From positions 13,884,229-13,948,228 of the forward strand of contig CM060104.1 of NCBI GenBank assembly GCA_030522415.1: 64,000 nt of DNA, written 5' to 3'. Numbering within the stretch: the stretch's first letter is position 1; each line of letters opens with the position of its first letter. Shown here in pieces: positions 63,335-64,000 of this stretch. The notes under the pieces were generated by a model, which was given only the letters and a program-made list of their open reading frames with translations, was not told where the DNA came from and searched no databases. This DNA is from Channallabes apus. Taxonomy: Eukaryota; Chordata; Actinopteri; Siluriformes; Clariidae. The translations under genes were made by a program, and so were the position numbers.

Positions 63335-63470
63335 TTAGTTTCAGAGGAAACCCACCAAGCACGGGGAGAACATGCTAAATCCATGCACTCAGACTCCAAA
63401 GTGGGAATCAAACCTGGACCCTGAAGGTGCAAGGCGACAGTGCTAACTACGAAGCCACCATGTCCCCTTG
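63335..63470 (-). repeat. SINE fragment
   Basis: Minus-strand reading shows GGTGGCTTCGTAGTTAGCAC, GGTTTGATTCCCA and ACCAAGCACGGG-type phrases (the latter in plus orientation), the left half of the 896-1247 family. Confidence 0.7.
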
Positions 63471-64000
63471 TCTGTTTTCTGAATACAATAAAACTGTGAA
63501 AAATTTTGATGAATTTTATAGCTGCTAGACTCTAAAGTTATCCACCACGCATAGAAAACTACACATATGTCAGCAGTCATAAACTGGTGTGTGCGTGTGT
63601 TTCTGTGTGTGTGCTTGCATGTGAGCAAATGTTGAATGTTTGAAATTTGTTTATGCACAATGAAAATCTGTTTTTGTAAACATTGAGAAAAATACTTAAT
63701 ACATTTTACTTGTTTAAACACGTCTGAATAATGGGTAAGTGGACAAAAGATTTTAAGGTTTATTTTTCTTATTAGCAGTATAGGATGAATTTCTCTAAAG
63801 GATTATCTAATTATTTTTGTATGCTAAGGTTTTTCAAATAAGGTTTCATTAGTATATAAATAAACAACTCACTATAAGAAATAGAATAAACCACCAGATT
63901 CAATACAACCCAACACTTATCTGATAAACCCATTTTGTGACAGTTTTGGGACAGAGTCATCACTCCCACTGGTTCCCACTCCATTCCTTCACACATTTCT
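63471..64000. other. No gene seen at window end
   Basis: AT-rich DNA with a GTGTGTG stretch near 63590. Nothing recognised. Confidence 0.5.

Overview
The window looks like teleost fish nuclear DNA. It is AT-rich with spliced genes, long TA, CA, GATA and CTAT microsatellites, many Tc1-like transposons, tRNA-derived SINEs and L2-type LINE tails. The SINE and Tc1 families recall otophysan fishes such as catfishes or characins, but that assignment is tentative and made without a database.

Region 1 (about 1.6-6.6 kb) holds two head-to-head trypsin genes. The rightward one is a complete five-exon trypsin with a normal catalytic triad. The leftward one keeps splice sites, promoter and frame, but has lost the catalytic His and Ser and has an extra intron-like insertion in exon 3. 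Region 2 (about 9.0-21 kb) is one immunity-related GTPase (IRG) gene. Its five-codon first exon lies 9 kb upstream of two large exons, next to an interferon-type element. The protein pairs a normal GTP-binding domain with a degenerate one and ends in a CaaX box. Its first intron is filled with nested transposons.

Region 3 (about 21.1-36.3 kb) is a nest of mobile elements. A 13.1-kb element at 22503-35638 has perfect 9-bp target duplications, 2.1-2.3 kb inverted arms that each contain an array of 148-bp tandem repeats, and a nine-exon gene with every reading phase compatible. The gene is predicted to encode 1284 residues: a MULE/NOF-like DDE transposase, a Ulp1-type cysteine protease and a C-terminal PHD finger. 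It resembles the Foldback/NOF architecture of flies and is the best candidate here for an undescribed system. It sits inside an exon-like part of a second element whose uninterrupted copy lies at 47766-49741. That host is itself flanked by hAT-like termini.

Region 4 (about 37-49.8 kb) contains an old duplication (37.9-41.0 and 44.1-47.4 kb), several decayed Tc1 elements and the intact host-element copy. Region 5 (about 50-64 kb) has no recognised host gene. It carries an intact 340-codon Tc1 transposase with catalytic residues D153, D244 and E279, a 2.2-kb hAT element with exact 8-bp duplications, a LINE tail, SINEs and three of the window's four CTCF-like motifs.

Host gene content is therefore two trypsins and one IRG GTPase. 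Most of the rest is mobile DNA at different stages of decay. All gene models come from splice-site and phase inspection by eye.
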